NCBI RefSeq assembly: GCF_031432215.1
Contig: NZ_JAVKGN010000001.1
Span: 434,001 to 498,000 of the forward strand
Reading direction: 5' to 3'
DNA length: 64,000 nucleotides
Origin: Halodesulfurarchaeum sp. HSR-GB
GTDB lineage: Archaea > Halobacteriota > Halobacteria > Halobacteriales > Halobacteriaceae
A program made the position numbers and the translations under genes. The notes below the pieces were generated by a model. It had not been told where the DNA came from. It ran no database searches and saw only the letters and a list, made by a program, of their open reading frames with translations. Every line of letters starts with the position of its first letter. Position 1 is the first letter of the stretch. Positions 51,865-60,505 of the stretch are shown one piece after another.

Positions 51865-52983
51865 CTACCGGTCGGACTCCAGGGCGGTCTCCAGGGCCGC
51901 CAACCGGTCGCGAGCGGCTTCCAGTTCCGCCTCGATCGTTCCGTCCGCGACCTGTCGGCGTTCGGCTTCGGTGAGTTCCGTCCGCGCGCGGGCGGTCTTC
52001 CTGAGCGAGGCGTACCGGGCGGGGTCCCCGCGAGCGAGGTCGAGGACGTCCCTGAGCGCGGCGATCGAGTCCCTCGCGTCGAATCGGTTCAGGACCGAGA
52101 CGAGTTCCCGCCCACGGAATCGAAGGTGGTCGGCCGCGGGCGGTGGCCACTCGATCTCGAAGGGCGTCGCATCGAGGGTGTCCAGGTAGGTCCGGTTCCC
52201 GCCGACCACCCGGGCGAACGTCGCCGGCGCGTCGACGTAGTGGGTGAGTTTCGACTGGGAATAATCGGCATACTCCAGCAGCGTCGGAATCGTCTCGGTC
52301 CCGACGGCGGCCGATTCGAGATACGAGCGAAGCTCCGCCGGCGGTGCGGGGACCGACAGCAGCGGAAAGCGCTCGGCCGTCTCCAGGATCGAGAGGACCT
52401 GCCGGGCCCGCATCTCGGACCGGGCCCGCTGCATCGCGGCGCGAACCGACTCGTTGTACCGCTCGATCGGATCGCGAAGGACCTCGACCGGGGCGTCGAG
52501 GTCAGCAGTGCCCAAGCGTTTGACCGTCTCCAGGCGATCGATGCGCTCCCGAGTCTCGCGAATGGCCGTTCGTATCTCTCCCGCCAGGGTATGGACGCGT
52601 TGCTCGGCCTCGTTACGCTCGGTCAGGCGGTCCAGCAGGTCCTCGACCGGGCCGAGTCGGTCACGGGCCCACTCGAAATCCTCGTCGGTCAGGCGGCGCT
52701 TCTGGAGGGTCTCGTCGATCGCCTCGAAGGTCTCGCGCTCGGGCAGGTCCTCGGGGTAATCATCCAGGAAGTGGGCCAGTTCGTCCTGGAACTCGACGAA
52801 GGCCTGGAAGTCCCCCGAGCCGGTGGCCCGGTCCTCGTAGGTCGAGAGCAGCGTGGTGAACTCCTCGTGGGCCGATTCGAGCCGCCGGAGCCGGGACTCG
52901 CCAATTTCCGCCACCTGTGCTTCGGCCTGAGCGAGCGCCTCGCGGGCCGCTGCGAGCTCCGCGACCAGATCCGGCTCAGTCAT
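51865..52983 (-). CDS. Haloarchaeal coiled-coil protein (DUF7118-like)
   Basis: A 372-residue, mainly helical and very acidic protein with coiled coils in the N-terminal half (about 5-60 and 125-165), a central globular part (SKLTHYVDAPATFARVVGG) and a helical C-terminus (EAERRQVADGTIEAELEAAR). No enzymatic motif. I start at MTEPDLVAE (52983); an in-frame ATG at 53004 would overlap hisI by 14 bases. It lies directly after hisI, and mcm follows it. Function unknown. Confidence 0.75.
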   Translation of the reverse strand: MTEPDLVAELAAAREALAQAEAQVAEIGESRLRRLESAHEEFTTLLSTYEDRATGSGDFQAFVEFQDELAHFLDDYPEDLPERETFEAIDETLQKRRLTDEDFEWARDRLGPVEDLLDRLTERNEAEQRVHTLAGEIRTAIRETRERIDRLETVKRLGTADLDAPVEVLRDPIERYNESVRAAMQRARSEMRARQVLSILETAERFPLLSVPAPPAELRSYLESAAVGTETIPTLLEYADYSQSKLTHYVDAPATFARVVGGNRTYLDTLDATPFEIEWPPPAADHLRFRGRELVSVLNRFDARDSIAALRDVLDLARGDPARYASLRKTARARTELTEAERRQVADGTIEAELEAARDRLAALETALESDR

Positions 52984-52990
52984 CGAGTCC

Positions 52991-53356
52991 TCAGTAGACG
53001 TCATCGGGGTCGAAGACGACTTCGCCCACGTCAGTTCCGTCGAGGGTGCGGTAGAAACAGGAACGATGGCCCGTGTGACAGGCCCCTCCCTCCTGTTCGA
53101 CGCGGTAGAGCAGGGTGTCGGCGTCACAGTCCACCCGGATCTCCGCGACCGACTGGGTGTGCCCGGAGCTCTGGCCCTTCTCCCAGAGTTCGTCTCGGCT
53201 GCGAGAGTAGTAGTGTGCCCGCCCCGTCTCGACGGTCTGCTCGACGGCCTCGCGGGTGGCGTAGGCAAACATGAGCACCTCCTCAGTTTCGACGTCCTGG
53301 GTGATGACGGGGATCAGCCCGGAATCGAAGTCGAGTTCGACCTCGAAGGAATCCAT
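52991..53356 (-). CDS. hisI: Phosphoribosyl-AMP cyclohydrolase
   Basis: The third step of histidine synthesis: opens the adenine ring of PR-AMP. 121 residues, the single-domain HisI form. Metal and catalytic residues are in [20 protein letters not shown] (Asp triplet and Cys) and the following CFYR. The start [14 protein letters not shown] is the typical N-terminus. It is not clustered with hisA/hisB (55053-56404), as usual for scattered archaeal his genes. Confidence 0.94.
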   Translation of the reverse strand: MDSFEVELDFDSGLIPVITQDVETEEVLMFAYATREAVEQTVETGRAHYYSRSRDELWEKGQSSGHTQSVAEIRVDCDADTLLYRVEQEGGACHTGHRSCFYRTLDGTDVGEVVFDPDDVY

Positions 53357-53399
53357 ACCCGGAGAACGGGTGGCCGCCGGATAGCCGTTTCGTCCGGGG

Positions 53400-54386
53400 T
53401 CAGGGACCGGCCAGGCCGAGCAATTCGAGCACCCAGAACAGCAGGTCCCCGGCGATGAGCGCGAGGACCAGACCCAGAACCGTCGGGACGATGAAGGGGA
53501 TCCCCGGCGAGACCCAGACCCGGTCTGCTGCCACGATTCGATCGAGGCCCGCCCGGAGATCTTCGGGGCTGGTCCCGTAGGCCGATCCGTCGAGGGCGTC
53601 GAGGAACGCGGTGGCACCCCAGCGGTCCGCCGATTCCTCGGTCAGGTCACCAGCAGACGGGACCGAGGGCTCGGTCACCGCCGTTCCGGCCCCAACAGCG
53701 CCATCCGTCGGGTCACCGGGTTCCTCGGGAAGTGTCTCAGGATCGACGAGTTCCGGCGTGGTACGCAGTGTCGCCAGGTCGATCCGTCGCCACCGGAGAT
53801 ACATCCGCAGGGCGTCCAGGTCCAGCCCCGAGCGAGTGAAGCCGCCGTCGGTGTCGAGCAGGGTGCCGTGTCTGTCCGGTAAACTCGTGACGGACACTTC
53901 CCGGGCGACCAGGGAGAGCAGGGAGAACGTTCCACCTCGGAGATTCGAGAGTGCAAGTGCGATCGGGTAGGCGGCCCCGACCAGCACGGCGTTCGTCAGC
54001 ACCGTGAGCGAGAAGACCCCGATCGTGGTCTCGACGACGGGGAGCGTGCTGCCAAACGCCTCGTAGGCCGGGTACGTCGGGAAGAGAACGGCGAGGGTCA
54101 GAAACGCCTTCGCGTCGGCCCCGCCGAAGCCACCGATGATCCAGAAGCCGAGCGCGAGCCCCCCGACCAGCCCCACGCTGAGCCCGACTCGAAGCAGATA
54201 GAGGCCGAACCCCGGAGAGCCCGGGCCCAGCACCAGGAGGTCCCAGCCGACGAGCAGCACGCCGAGGGCCACGAGGGGCAGCCAGGTCCGATTCGGGACC
54301 CGGCGGGTCCTGAGGTCCTGAATCCCGGCCCAGGCGAAGACCGGGACGGCGAGCAGTCGAAGCAGGTCGGCGACGGTGGCGTCCAC
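53400..54386 (-). CDS. pibD: Prepilin/prearchaellin peptidase (PibD-like, A24 family)
   Basis: An aspartic membrane protease that removes class III signal peptides. 328 residues; catalytic Asp24 ([10 protein letters not shown]) and Asp91 ([11 protein letters not shown], the GxGD-type motif). About six membrane segments, plus a long acidic cytoplasmic insert (about 190-285) before the last helix. It is the likely processing enzyme for the pilin at 34335-34751. Confidence 0.9.
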   Translation of the reverse strand: MDATVADLLRLLAVPVFAWAGIQDLRTRRVPNRTWLPLVALGVLLVGWDLLVLGPGSPGFGLYLLRVGLSVGLVGGLALGFWIIGGFGGADAKAFLTLAVLFPTYPAYEAFGSTLPVVETTIGVFSLTVLTNAVLVGAAYPIALALSNLRGGTFSLLSLVAREVSVTSLPDRHGTLLDTDGGFTRSGLDLDALRMYLRWRRIDLATLRTTPELVDPETLPEEPGDPTDGAVGAGTAVTEPSVPSAGDLTEESADRWGATAFLDALDGSAYGTSPEDLRAGLDRIVAADRVWVSPGIPFIVPTVLGLVLALIAGDLLFWVLELLGLAGP

Positions 54387-54502
54387 GAGTCGGGACTGGG
54401 CCCGCCCGCGGTTTGAAGGTTTCTAGAGCGGTTGCTCGCGAGTGGATTTCGAGCACCGTTGCTCGTTGGTCGAAAAAACAACGGGAAATCGGGCGGGCCC
54501 GA

Positions 54503-54892
54503 TCAGATGACGCGGTCCTGGAGGAAGTCCAGGTGCTTGGCGTTGTAGACCAGCTGGACGTCGTCCGTGGCGGGCGAGCCGATGCAAGTCAGGCGGACGT
54601 TCTCCTCCTCCATCTCCTCGTCGGAGAGGATCTGCTGCATGTCCATCTCGATGTCGCCCTCCTTGACGATCCCCGCACAGTTCGCACAGGCACCGGCCCG
54701 GCAGGAGAAGGGCCAGTCGTACCCCGCGGCCTCGGCGGCCTCGAGGATATACTCGCCCTCACCGACGTCGAGTGTGCCATAGTCCTGGTCGTCCAGTCCC
54801 GCGTCGCCGGCCTTCTCGAAGAGGTCGCCGTCCTCGAGATCCCAGCCCTGGTCGTCGAGTACCTCGTAGTTGATGTATTCTACCGTGGGCAT
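54503..54892 (-). CDS. Halophilic 2Fe-2S ferredoxin
   Basis: A 129-residue plant-type ferredoxin with the acidic N-terminal insertion typical of haloarchaea (about 14-43). Cluster ligands: Cys64, Cys69 and Cys72 (CRAGACANC) and Cys103 (LTCIG). It carries electrons for 2-oxoacid:ferredoxin oxidoreductases and other enzymes. Stands alone; 161 bases separate it from the divergent hisA. Confidence 0.96.
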   Translation of the reverse strand: MPTVEYINYEVLDDQGWDLEDGDLFEKAGDAGLDDQDYGTLDVGEGEYILEAAEAAGYDWPFSCRAGACANCAGIVKEGDIEMDMQQILSDEEMEEENVRLTCIGSPATDDVQLVYNAKHLDFLQDRVI

Positions 54893-55052
54893 CAGAGGAT
54901 CTGTTCACAGGCCAAGGTGATAGTCGTTTCCATCACCCCAGTTTCGTGCCGAAAGGCAAACGGGGCCAAACGGCCACTGGCTGGCGATTGGCCCGCCTCA
55001 CGACGAGGACAGTCAGCACGTTCAAAAGGGCCACCATCATAGCCGCGATGCA

Positions 55053-55778
55053 ATGGCCTTCGAATCCTTCGAGGTGATCCCGGCGGTCGATCTCAAAGAC
55101 GGCGAGGTGGTGCAACTCGTCCAGGGCGAACGCGGCACGGAGACGAGCTACGGCGAGCCGGTCGCGGCCGCGACCCGGTGGGTCGAGGCGGGCGCCGAAA
55201 CGCTGCACCTGGTCGACCTCGACGGGGCCTTCGAGGGCGAGCGACAGAACGCCGCGGCGATCGACTCGATCCTCGACGCCGTCGAGGTCCCTGTGCAGCT
55301 GGGCGGGGGCATCCGGACGGCCGAGGACGCCAGAGCGCTCCTCGATGCGGGCGTCGAACGGGTCATCATGGGCACGGCCGCCCTGGAGAATCCGGACCTG
55401 GTCGAAGCGGTGAGCGAGACCCACCCGGAGAGCGTGCTGGTCAGCCTGGACGCGAAGGAGGGGGAAGTCGTCGTCTCCGGCTGGACCGAAGGGACCGGGC
55501 TCTCGCCTGTCGAAGCCGCGAGTCGCTACGCGGAGATGGGAGCGGCGGGCATTCTCTTCACCGACGTGGACGTGGAGGGCAAGCAGGCAGGCGTACGTAC
55601 TGAGCCGGTTGCAACTCTTGTCGAGGCCGTGGACGTACCGGTAATCGCCAGCGGCGGCGTCGCGACCGTCGAGGACGTCAAAGCGCTGCAGGAAGCCGGG
55701 GCCGCTGCGGTCGTCGTCGGCACGGCCCTCTACGAGGGTGCGTTCACGCTGGCCGAGGCCCAGGACGCGGTGGCGTGA
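55053..55778 (+). CDS. hisA: Phosphoribosylformimino-AICAR ribotide isomerase
   Basis: A TIM-barrel isomerase of histidine synthesis, 241 residues. VIPAVDLKDGEVVQLVQGE holds the catalytic Asp11, and the second half shows VSGWTEGTGLSP and phosphate-binding loops ASGGVATVED and VVVGTALYEG. A related HisF reading is unlikely given GWTEG. It is followed 38 bases later by hisB. Confidence 0.95.
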   Translation: MAFESFEVIPAVDLKDGEVVQLVQGERGTETSYGEPVAAATRWVEAGAETLHLVDLDGAFEGERQNAAAIDSILDAVEVPVQLGGGIRTAEDARALLDAGVERVIMGTAALENPDLVEAVSETHPESVLVSLDAKEGEVVVSGWTEGTGLSPVEAASRYAEMGAAGILFTDVDVEGKQAGVRTEPVATLVEAVDVPVIASGGVATVEDVKALQEAGAAAVVVGTALYEGAFTLAEAQDAVA

Positions 55779-55816
55779 GCACAACGGTCATATGCGTCCC
55801 GCGGCAGAGTTGAGCC

Positions 55817-56404
55817 ATGAGCGAACGGCACGCGGCCCGAACCCGGGAGACCGCAGAGACGGACGTCTCGGTCACGATCGACCTCGACGGGACCGGCGAG
55901 ACGACGGTGGACACCGGCGTGGGCTTTCTCGATCACATGCTCACGGCCTTTGGGACCCACGGCTACTTCGATCTGACCGTGCGGTGTGACGGGGACCTCG
56001 ACGTCGACGAGCACCACACCGTCGAGGACGTTGGCGTGGTTCTCGGGCAGGCCATCGACGAGGCCCTTGGCGAGCGCCGGGCCATCGAGCGCTTCGCGGA
56101 TCGCCAGGTTCCCATGGACGAGGCGAGTGCGACCGTCGTGCTGGACGTGAGCGGCCGCCCGTTTTTCAGTGCCGAGGGCGAGTTCTCCCAGGAGCGGGTG
56201 AACGAGTTCACGAGCGTCCTGGCGACCCACTTCTTCCGCTCGCTCGCCGAGAACGCGGGGCTCACCCTCCAGGTGGCGTTCCAGGGCGAGAACGCCCACC
56301 ACGAGATCGAGGCGCTGTTCAAAGCCGTGGGTCGGGCCCTGGACGACGCGACGCGACTGGACGACCGCCGGGGCGGAACCCCGAGCACGAAAGGGACCCT
56401 GTGA
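55817..56404 (+). CDS. hisB: Imidazoleglycerol-phosphate dehydratase
   Basis: A single-function HisB of 195 residues. The two manganese-binding motifs are visible: [18 protein letters not shown] and [10 protein letters not shown] near the N-terminus, and [17 protein letters not shown] near the C-terminus. It lies in an operon with hisA and probably with the ACT-domain protein that starts six bases downstream. Confidence 0.96.
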   Translation: MSERHAARTRETAETDVSVTIDLDGTGETTVDTGVGFLDHMLTAFGTHGYFDLTVRCDGDLDVDEHHTVEDVGVVLGQAIDEALGERRAIERFADRQVPMDEASATVVLDVSGRPFFSAEGEFSQERVNEFTSVLATHFFRSLAENAGLTLQVAFQGENAHHEIEALFKAVGRALDDATRLDDRRGGTPSTKGTL

Positions 56405-56410
56405 TCGTCG

Positions 56411-56914
56411 ATGTTCAAGGCCATCATGGAGAAGTTCGAGGGGAGTCCCGGGCAACAGGCCGTGGTCAAACTCCTGCTCGAACGCGGGTTCTCCGTCAAC
56501 GAGGCGGGCCGGGTCGTCTCGGGCTCCATCGAGATCCCCAACACCCAGGTCGCCGAGGAGGCGGGCGTGGACCGTCGGGTCGTCGACTCCACGACTGACG
56601 CGATCCTCGAGGATCCGGAACTCGAACGCATCTTCCGCAACATCTCACAGATCCCGAGCCTGATGGATCTCGCCCCGCTTTTGGATCTGACCGTCCTGAC
56701 GATCTCGGTCCGCTCCGCCGGGGAGTCCGGCATTATCGGGGCAGTGACCAACCTGCTCGCCGAGCACGACATCACCATCCGGCAGGCCGTCAGCGAGGAT
56801 CCGGATTTCACCGACGAACCGCGTCTCCACATCATCACCGAGGAGCAGGTCCCCGGCGACGTGCTGACGGCGCTCACCGACCTGGAGTTCGTTCGGTCGG
56901 TCGAGATCGCCTGA
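56411..56914 (+). CDS. ACT-domain amino-acid-binding regulator
   Basis: A 167-residue protein. The N-terminal half looks like a winged helix (QQAVVKLLLERGFSVNE, IEIPNTQVAEEAGVDRRVV) and the C-terminal half is an ACT domain (VRSAGESGIIGAVTNLLAEH). Its position directly after hisB suggests it senses an amino acid, perhaps histidine, and controls his genes; that is inference. Confidence 0.83.
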   Translation: MFKAIMEKFEGSPGQQAVVKLLLERGFSVNEAGRVVSGSIEIPNTQVAEEAGVDRRVVDSTTDAILEDPELERIFRNISQIPSLMDLAPLLDLTVLTISVRSAGESGIIGAVTNLLAEHDITIRQAVSEDPDFTDEPRLHIITEEQVPGDVLTALTDLEFVRSVEIA

Positions 56915-56955
56915 GAACCGCAACCCCGAAGGCGGTCGACCGACGATTCAGGACG

Positions 56956-57567
56956 ATGGCCGACACCTATCGCACCGTGGCCGAAGTCGGCCGCGCGTAC
57001 TTCGAGGTCCGGGGCTCGGAGTTCACCGGCCACGTCGCTCCCGTTCGATCCAAAGACGCCGCAGAAGCGTACATCGAGGAGGTGCGAGCCGAGTTCTCCG
57101 GCGCGACGATCATCCCGGCCTACCGGGTGCGGGTCGATTCGGGCTCGGGCTACATTCTTCGCGAGTATCAGAGCGACAGTCACGAGCCGACCGGTTCGGC
57201 CGGGAAACCGGCGCTGAACGTCCTCGTCCAGCAGGAGTTGGAGAACGTGGTGGCCGTCGTGGCCCGTTACTACGGTGGGACCAACCTGGGAATCGGCGGG
57301 CTGGCGAGAGCCTACGGGCGGGGTGTGAAAGAGGCCGTGGAGGACGCTGGGATCACCGAACGGCGGCCGGAGGAGACCTTCGACGTGGAGGTCGTCTACG
57401 ACGATTCGGGCACGGTGCGAGGGATTCTTGAGTCCGCCGACGTGGAGTTCGACGCCGACTACGAGGAGACGGTCTCGTTCAGGGTGACCGTGCCAGTTGA
57501 TGAGGTCGCGGGGCTCAAAGACCGACTCCGAAGCGCCACGAGCGGCCGGGCCGACATCACGGACTAG
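56956..57567 (+). CDS. YigZ/IMPACT family protein
   Basis: A 203-residue protein. The UPF0029/IMPACT core is seen at KSKFTGH-like SEFTGHVAPVRSKDAA, HEPTGSAGKPALNVL and VVARYYGGTNLGIGGL (about 93-110). A C-terminal DUF1949-type domain follows. YigZ relatives bind nucleic acid or ribosome-linked factors; the exact role is unknown. It converges with the zinc-finger gene, overlapping by four bases. Confidence 0.9.
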   Translation: MADTYRTVAEVGRAYFEVRGSEFTGHVAPVRSKDAAEAYIEEVRAEFSGATIIPAYRVRVDSGSGYILREYQSDSHEPTGSAGKPALNVLVQQELENVVAVVARYYGGTNLGIGGLARAYGRGVKEAVEDAGITERRPEETFDVEVVYDDSGTVRGILESADVEFDADYEETVSFRVTVPVDEVAGLKDRLRSATSGRADITD

Positions 57568-57776
57568 TCGACGATGAGTTCGTCGTCCTCGGAGACGACC
57601 GTCGAGGCGGCCTCGTGTTGCATCTCCGTCTCGTAGCGGTCGATCCACGCCGCGAAACACTCCGGACACAGTCGCTGGGAGTCGATCTGGGAGCGGTCGA
57701 CCGTCAGCCGAACAGTTCGGGCCAGCGCATCGGTGACCGGCTCCCCACACGCGTCACAGCGATCGGCGTCTGTCAT
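57564..57776 (-). CDS. Small zinc-finger protein (70 aa)
   Basis: Residues begin MTDADRCDACG. Two Cys pairs, CDACGEPV and LCPECFAAWI, make a likely zinc site; the C-terminus is acidic. The start at 57776 is supported by a TATA-like CTATATG on the minus strand (57801-57808), about 28 bases upstream. Function unknown. Confidence 0.75.
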   Translation of the reverse strand: MTDADRCDACGEPVTDALARTVRLTVDRSQIDSQRLCPECFAAWIDRYETEMQHEAASTVVSEDDELIVD

Positions 57777-57800
57777 GCTCGAAGTCCCGACCGCGAGAGA

Positions 57801-57808
57801 CATATAGC
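57801..57808 (-). promoter_or_regulatory. TATA box of the small zinc-finger gene
   Basis: CTATATG on the minus strand, about 28 bases from the ATG at 57776. It lies just beyond the 3' end of upp and indicates a separate promoter for this gene. Confidence 0.55.
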
Positions 57809-57826
57809 TTGTTTCGTGTCGTCCGG

Positions 57827-58504
57827 TCAGGCCGTCCCGAACGCTCGATCGCCGGCGTCCCCCAGCCCGGGGACGATGTAGCCGTCCTCGTCGAGATGAT
57901 CGTCGACCGCGACGGTGAGCACGGAAACATCGGGGAATTCGTCCTCCACGCGACAGACGCCCTCCGGCGCACTCACGGCGGCGAGCAGCATGACCTCGGC
58001 CTCGTCGGGGGCGTCCTCGGCGACCCGCGAAAGTACCGTCGTCGCCGTCGACCCCGTCGCGAGCATCGGGTCGGCGACGATGACCGTATCCTCCGGCGAG
58101 ATGTCGGGGAGTTTCACGTAATCCACGTCGATCGGGAAGGTGCCGTCCTCGGTCATCCCGGCGCCCTCGTTTCGGCCGGCGCTGATGACTCCCTGGCGCG
58201 CGGAGGGGAAGGCCTTGAGCAACCCCTCCACAAAGGGCGTCGCCGCCCGGAGGACGTTGATGATGACCACGTCATCGAGGCCGCTGACCTGCTGGCCCAT
58301 CGTGTCGGTCAGGGGAGTCTCGATCTCGACGTACTCGGTGTCCATCGCCCCGTCGATGATCTCGTAGCCACAGATGCGGCCCAGTTTCACCAGCCCCTTT
58401 CGGAACCCGATCTGTTCGGTCTCGACCGATCGCAGCCGCGAGAGGGTGTGTGTCGCGAGTGCGTGGTCGATCAGCGCGCCGTGTTCCTGCTCCCGAATCG
58501 GCAT
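57827..58504 (-). CDS. upp: Uracil phosphoribosyltransferase
   Basis: Salvages uracil with PRPP to UMP. 225 residues. The PRPP loop is [16 protein letters not shown] near 140, the uracil-recognition end reads [10 protein letters not shown], and [12 protein letters not shown] is the flexible loop. No neighbouring pyrimidine genes. It is divergent from the DUF5828-like gene. Confidence 0.95.
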   Translation of the reverse strand: MPIREQEHGALIDHALATHTLSRLRSVETEQIGFRKGLVKLGRICGYEIIDGAMDTEYVEIETPLTDTMGQQVSGLDDVVIINVLRAATPFVEGLLKAFPSARQGVISAGRNEGAGMTEDGTFPIDVDYVKLPDISPEDTVIVADPMLATGSTATTVLSRVAEDAPDEAEVMLLAAVSAPEGVCRVEDEFPDVSVLTVAVDDHLDEDGYIVPGLGDAGDRAFGTA

Positions 58505-58562
58505 GCACGGGTGAAATCGCGGCGGCGGGTTAGCGCTACCGATCCCGATGGAGGGGAAAAGT

Positions 58563-58568
58563 GTATAC
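58563..58568 (+). promoter_or_regulatory. TATA box of the DUF5828-like gene
   Basis: GTATACTC is about 27 bases before the ATG at 58592 and supports that start over a much longer open frame that begins at 57809. Confidence 0.55.
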
Positions 58569-58591
58569 TCGCTGCTGGGTTACGGGGCATA

Positions 58592-59290
58592 ATGGAAGAG
58601 AGCATCTCGGGTTTCAAACAACGTGGAACCTGGGGTGAGATCGTCGAACACGGCGAACGAATCACCACCGCCCTCCGAGAGGCCTCGGCCACCGAGAAAT
58701 ATCCCGACGCGTTCGAGGAGTGGGTCGAGTGGCGACCCAAGATCCACGAGCAGATCGAGGAGGACGTCTCGGCGAAGACCGCCGACCAGGCAAGCGTGGG
58801 TGAAGGAAAAGGAGAGGCCAAAGGCAAAACCGCCGACGATGACCTCCAGTCCGCGGGCGAGCACCTCACCGAGTCCTACGAGAAGATCGAGGAGAACGAC
58901 ACCGACGGCGCGGTCGAGAAGTGGCAGGACACCATCGATTACGTCGCCCGGGCGGCCGACACCGCCAGTCGCAAGGCCCTCCGGAAGGTCGAGAGCACCG
59001 TCTACGAGCGGGTGATGACCCAGGTCGCCCCCTACTACTTCGACAACGACCTGATCAGCGCGAACATCCAGCGGGTGCGCTCCCAGGAGGAGTTCGTCTT
59101 CGAGGTCAACGTGAACGACGAGACGCTCAAAGACGAGGTCCGCGAGCACCTGGAGTCCTTCGAGGACCTGGATCGCTGGCACGTGGACACCGAGAAAGCA
59201 ACAGAGATCGCCGAAGCAGTCGAAGGCGTCGAGGCCCCCGAGGGGACAGAGACCCCGGACGACACGTCACCGGACTCGCATACGACCTGA
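58592..59290 (+). CDS. Conserved haloarchaeal protein (DUF5828-like)
   Basis: A 232-residue acidic helical protein starting MEESISGFKQRGTWGE. The core (VARAADTASRKALRKVESTV and YYFDNDLISANIQRV) is probably the conserved domain; the linker is Lys/Gly/Glu-rich and the tail Pro/Thr/Asp-rich. No catalytic motif. Family name from memory only. Confidence 0.7.
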   Translation: MEESISGFKQRGTWGEIVEHGERITTALREASATEKYPDAFEEWVEWRPKIHEQIEEDVSAKTADQASVGEGKGEAKGKTADDDLQSAGEHLTESYEKIEENDTDGAVEKWQDTIDYVARAADTASRKALRKVESTVYERVMTQVAPYYFDNDLISANIQRVRSQEEFVFEVNVNDETLKDEVREHLESFEDLDRWHVDTEKATEIAEAVEGVEAPEGTETPDDTSPDSHTT

Positions 59291-59304
59291 GCCGAGCCGC
59301 CAAG

Positions 59305-59312
59305 CACTTATC
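59305..59312 (+). promoter_or_regulatory. TATA box of the PiT transporter gene
   Basis: CACTTATC is about 28 bases before the ATG at 59336, consistent with a leaderless mRNA. Confidence 0.45.
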
Positions 59313-59335
59313 GTGGCCCCGTCCATCCGAAAGTA

Positions 59336-60505
59336 ATGAGCGGTGGAGCCCTCCTGACCCTCGTGGTCGCCTCGCTGGCGAGTCTCTTCATGGCGTGGGC
59401 CATCGGGGCCGGATCGAGCGGTTCCACACCGTTCGCCCCGGCAGTCGGTGCAAACGCCATCTCGGTGATGCGGGCCGGGTTCCTCGTCGGGATCCTGGGC
59501 TTTGCCGGTGCGGCCCTCCAGGGCGCAAACGTCTCCGAGACGGTCGGGACTGGATTGATTCAGGGCGTCACGCTGACGCCGGCTGCGGTGGTGACCGTGC
59601 TCGCCATCGCCGCCACGCTGGTGGCGGCGGGCGTGTTCCTGGGCTATCCGATCGCGACGGCCTTCACCGTCACGGGGGCCGTAGTCGGGGTCGGCCTCGC
59701 GCTGGGCGGTGCGCCCGCCTGGGCGGCCTACTACGAGATCGTCGGGCTCTGGGTCGCCGTCCCCTTCGTCGGTGGCGGGGTCGCGTTCGCGACCGCAAGG
59801 CTGCTCCGGTCGGTCGATCGCGATCAGCTGACGGTGCCGGCCCTCGGCGCGCTCGTGGGGGTCGTCGTCGCGAACATTCGCTTTGACATCCTCGGGGGCG
59901 ACGGGGGCCAGTCGGTCGCCGAGAGCATCGCCGGCATCGGCGGGTTCGGCGCGGCCGGGGTCGCCCTGGCGACCGTCGGCCTTGGTATCCTCGTGGCCGT
60001 GCTCCTCCGCTGGGACGTGGGAAAACACCCGATCGCCGGCATGCGACACTTCCTGGTCGCCATGGGCGGGCTGGTCGCGTTCTCGGCCGGGGGGAGCCAG
60101 GTCGGGCTGGCCGTCGGCCCGCTCATCCCACTGCTGGGCGATTCAATCCCGCTCTCGATGGTGCTGGTGGGTGGCGGGCTCGGGTTGCTCGTGGGCTCCT
60201 GGACCGGTGCGCCGCGGATGATCAAGGCCATCGCCCAGGACTACTCCTCGCTGGGCCCGCGACGCTCCATCGCGGCGCTGATCCCCTCCTTCGTACTGGC
60301 CCAGACGGCGGTTCTGCTGGGCGTGCCAGTCTCGTTCAACGAGATCGTCGTGAGCGCAATCATGGGCAGCGGCCTGGCCGTCGAGGGCCGGGAGGGCGTG
60401 AGCGCGGCGAAAATGGGGTACACGGCCCTCGCCTGGGTCGGCTCGCTCGTCTTCGCGATCGTCGTGGGCTATGGCGGGTTCAGGCTCGTCGCCCTGCTGT
60501 TCTGA
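59336..60505 (+). CDS. Inorganic phosphate transporter (PiT family)
   Basis: A 389-residue polytopic protein with about ten membrane helices. The two PiT repeats are marked by FAPAVGANAISVMRAG near 32-47 and GSWTGAPRMIKAIAQDYSS near 285-303. PiT carriers move phosphate (often as metal phosphate) driven by H+ or Na+. Not next to pho genes. It is convergent with the CNNM-type gene with no gap. Confidence 0.9.
   Translation: MSGGALLTLVVASLASLFMAWAIGAGSSGSTPFAPAVGANAISVMRAGFLVGILGFAGAALQGANVSETVGTGLIQGVTLTPAAVVTVLAIAATLVAAGVFLGYPIATAFTVTGAVVGVGLALGGAPAWAAYYEIVGLWVAVPFVGGGVAFATARLLRSVDRDQLTVPALGALVGVVVANIRFDILGGDGGQSVAESIAGIGGFGAAGVALATVGLGILVAVLLRWDVGKHPIAGMRHFLVAMGGLVAFSAGGSQVGLAVGPLIPLLGDSIPLSMVLVGGGLGLLVGSWTGAPRMIKAIAQDYSSLGPRRSIAALIPSFVLAQTAVLLGVPVSFNEIVVSAIMGSGLAVEGREGVSAAKMGYTALAWVGSLVFAIVVGYGGFRLVALLF

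Noticed and set aside
57809-58591. Extension of the DUF5828-like gene over upp
   Set aside because: It is antisense to upp, which has full PRPP-binding motifs; the TATA box at 58563 fixes the start at 58592.
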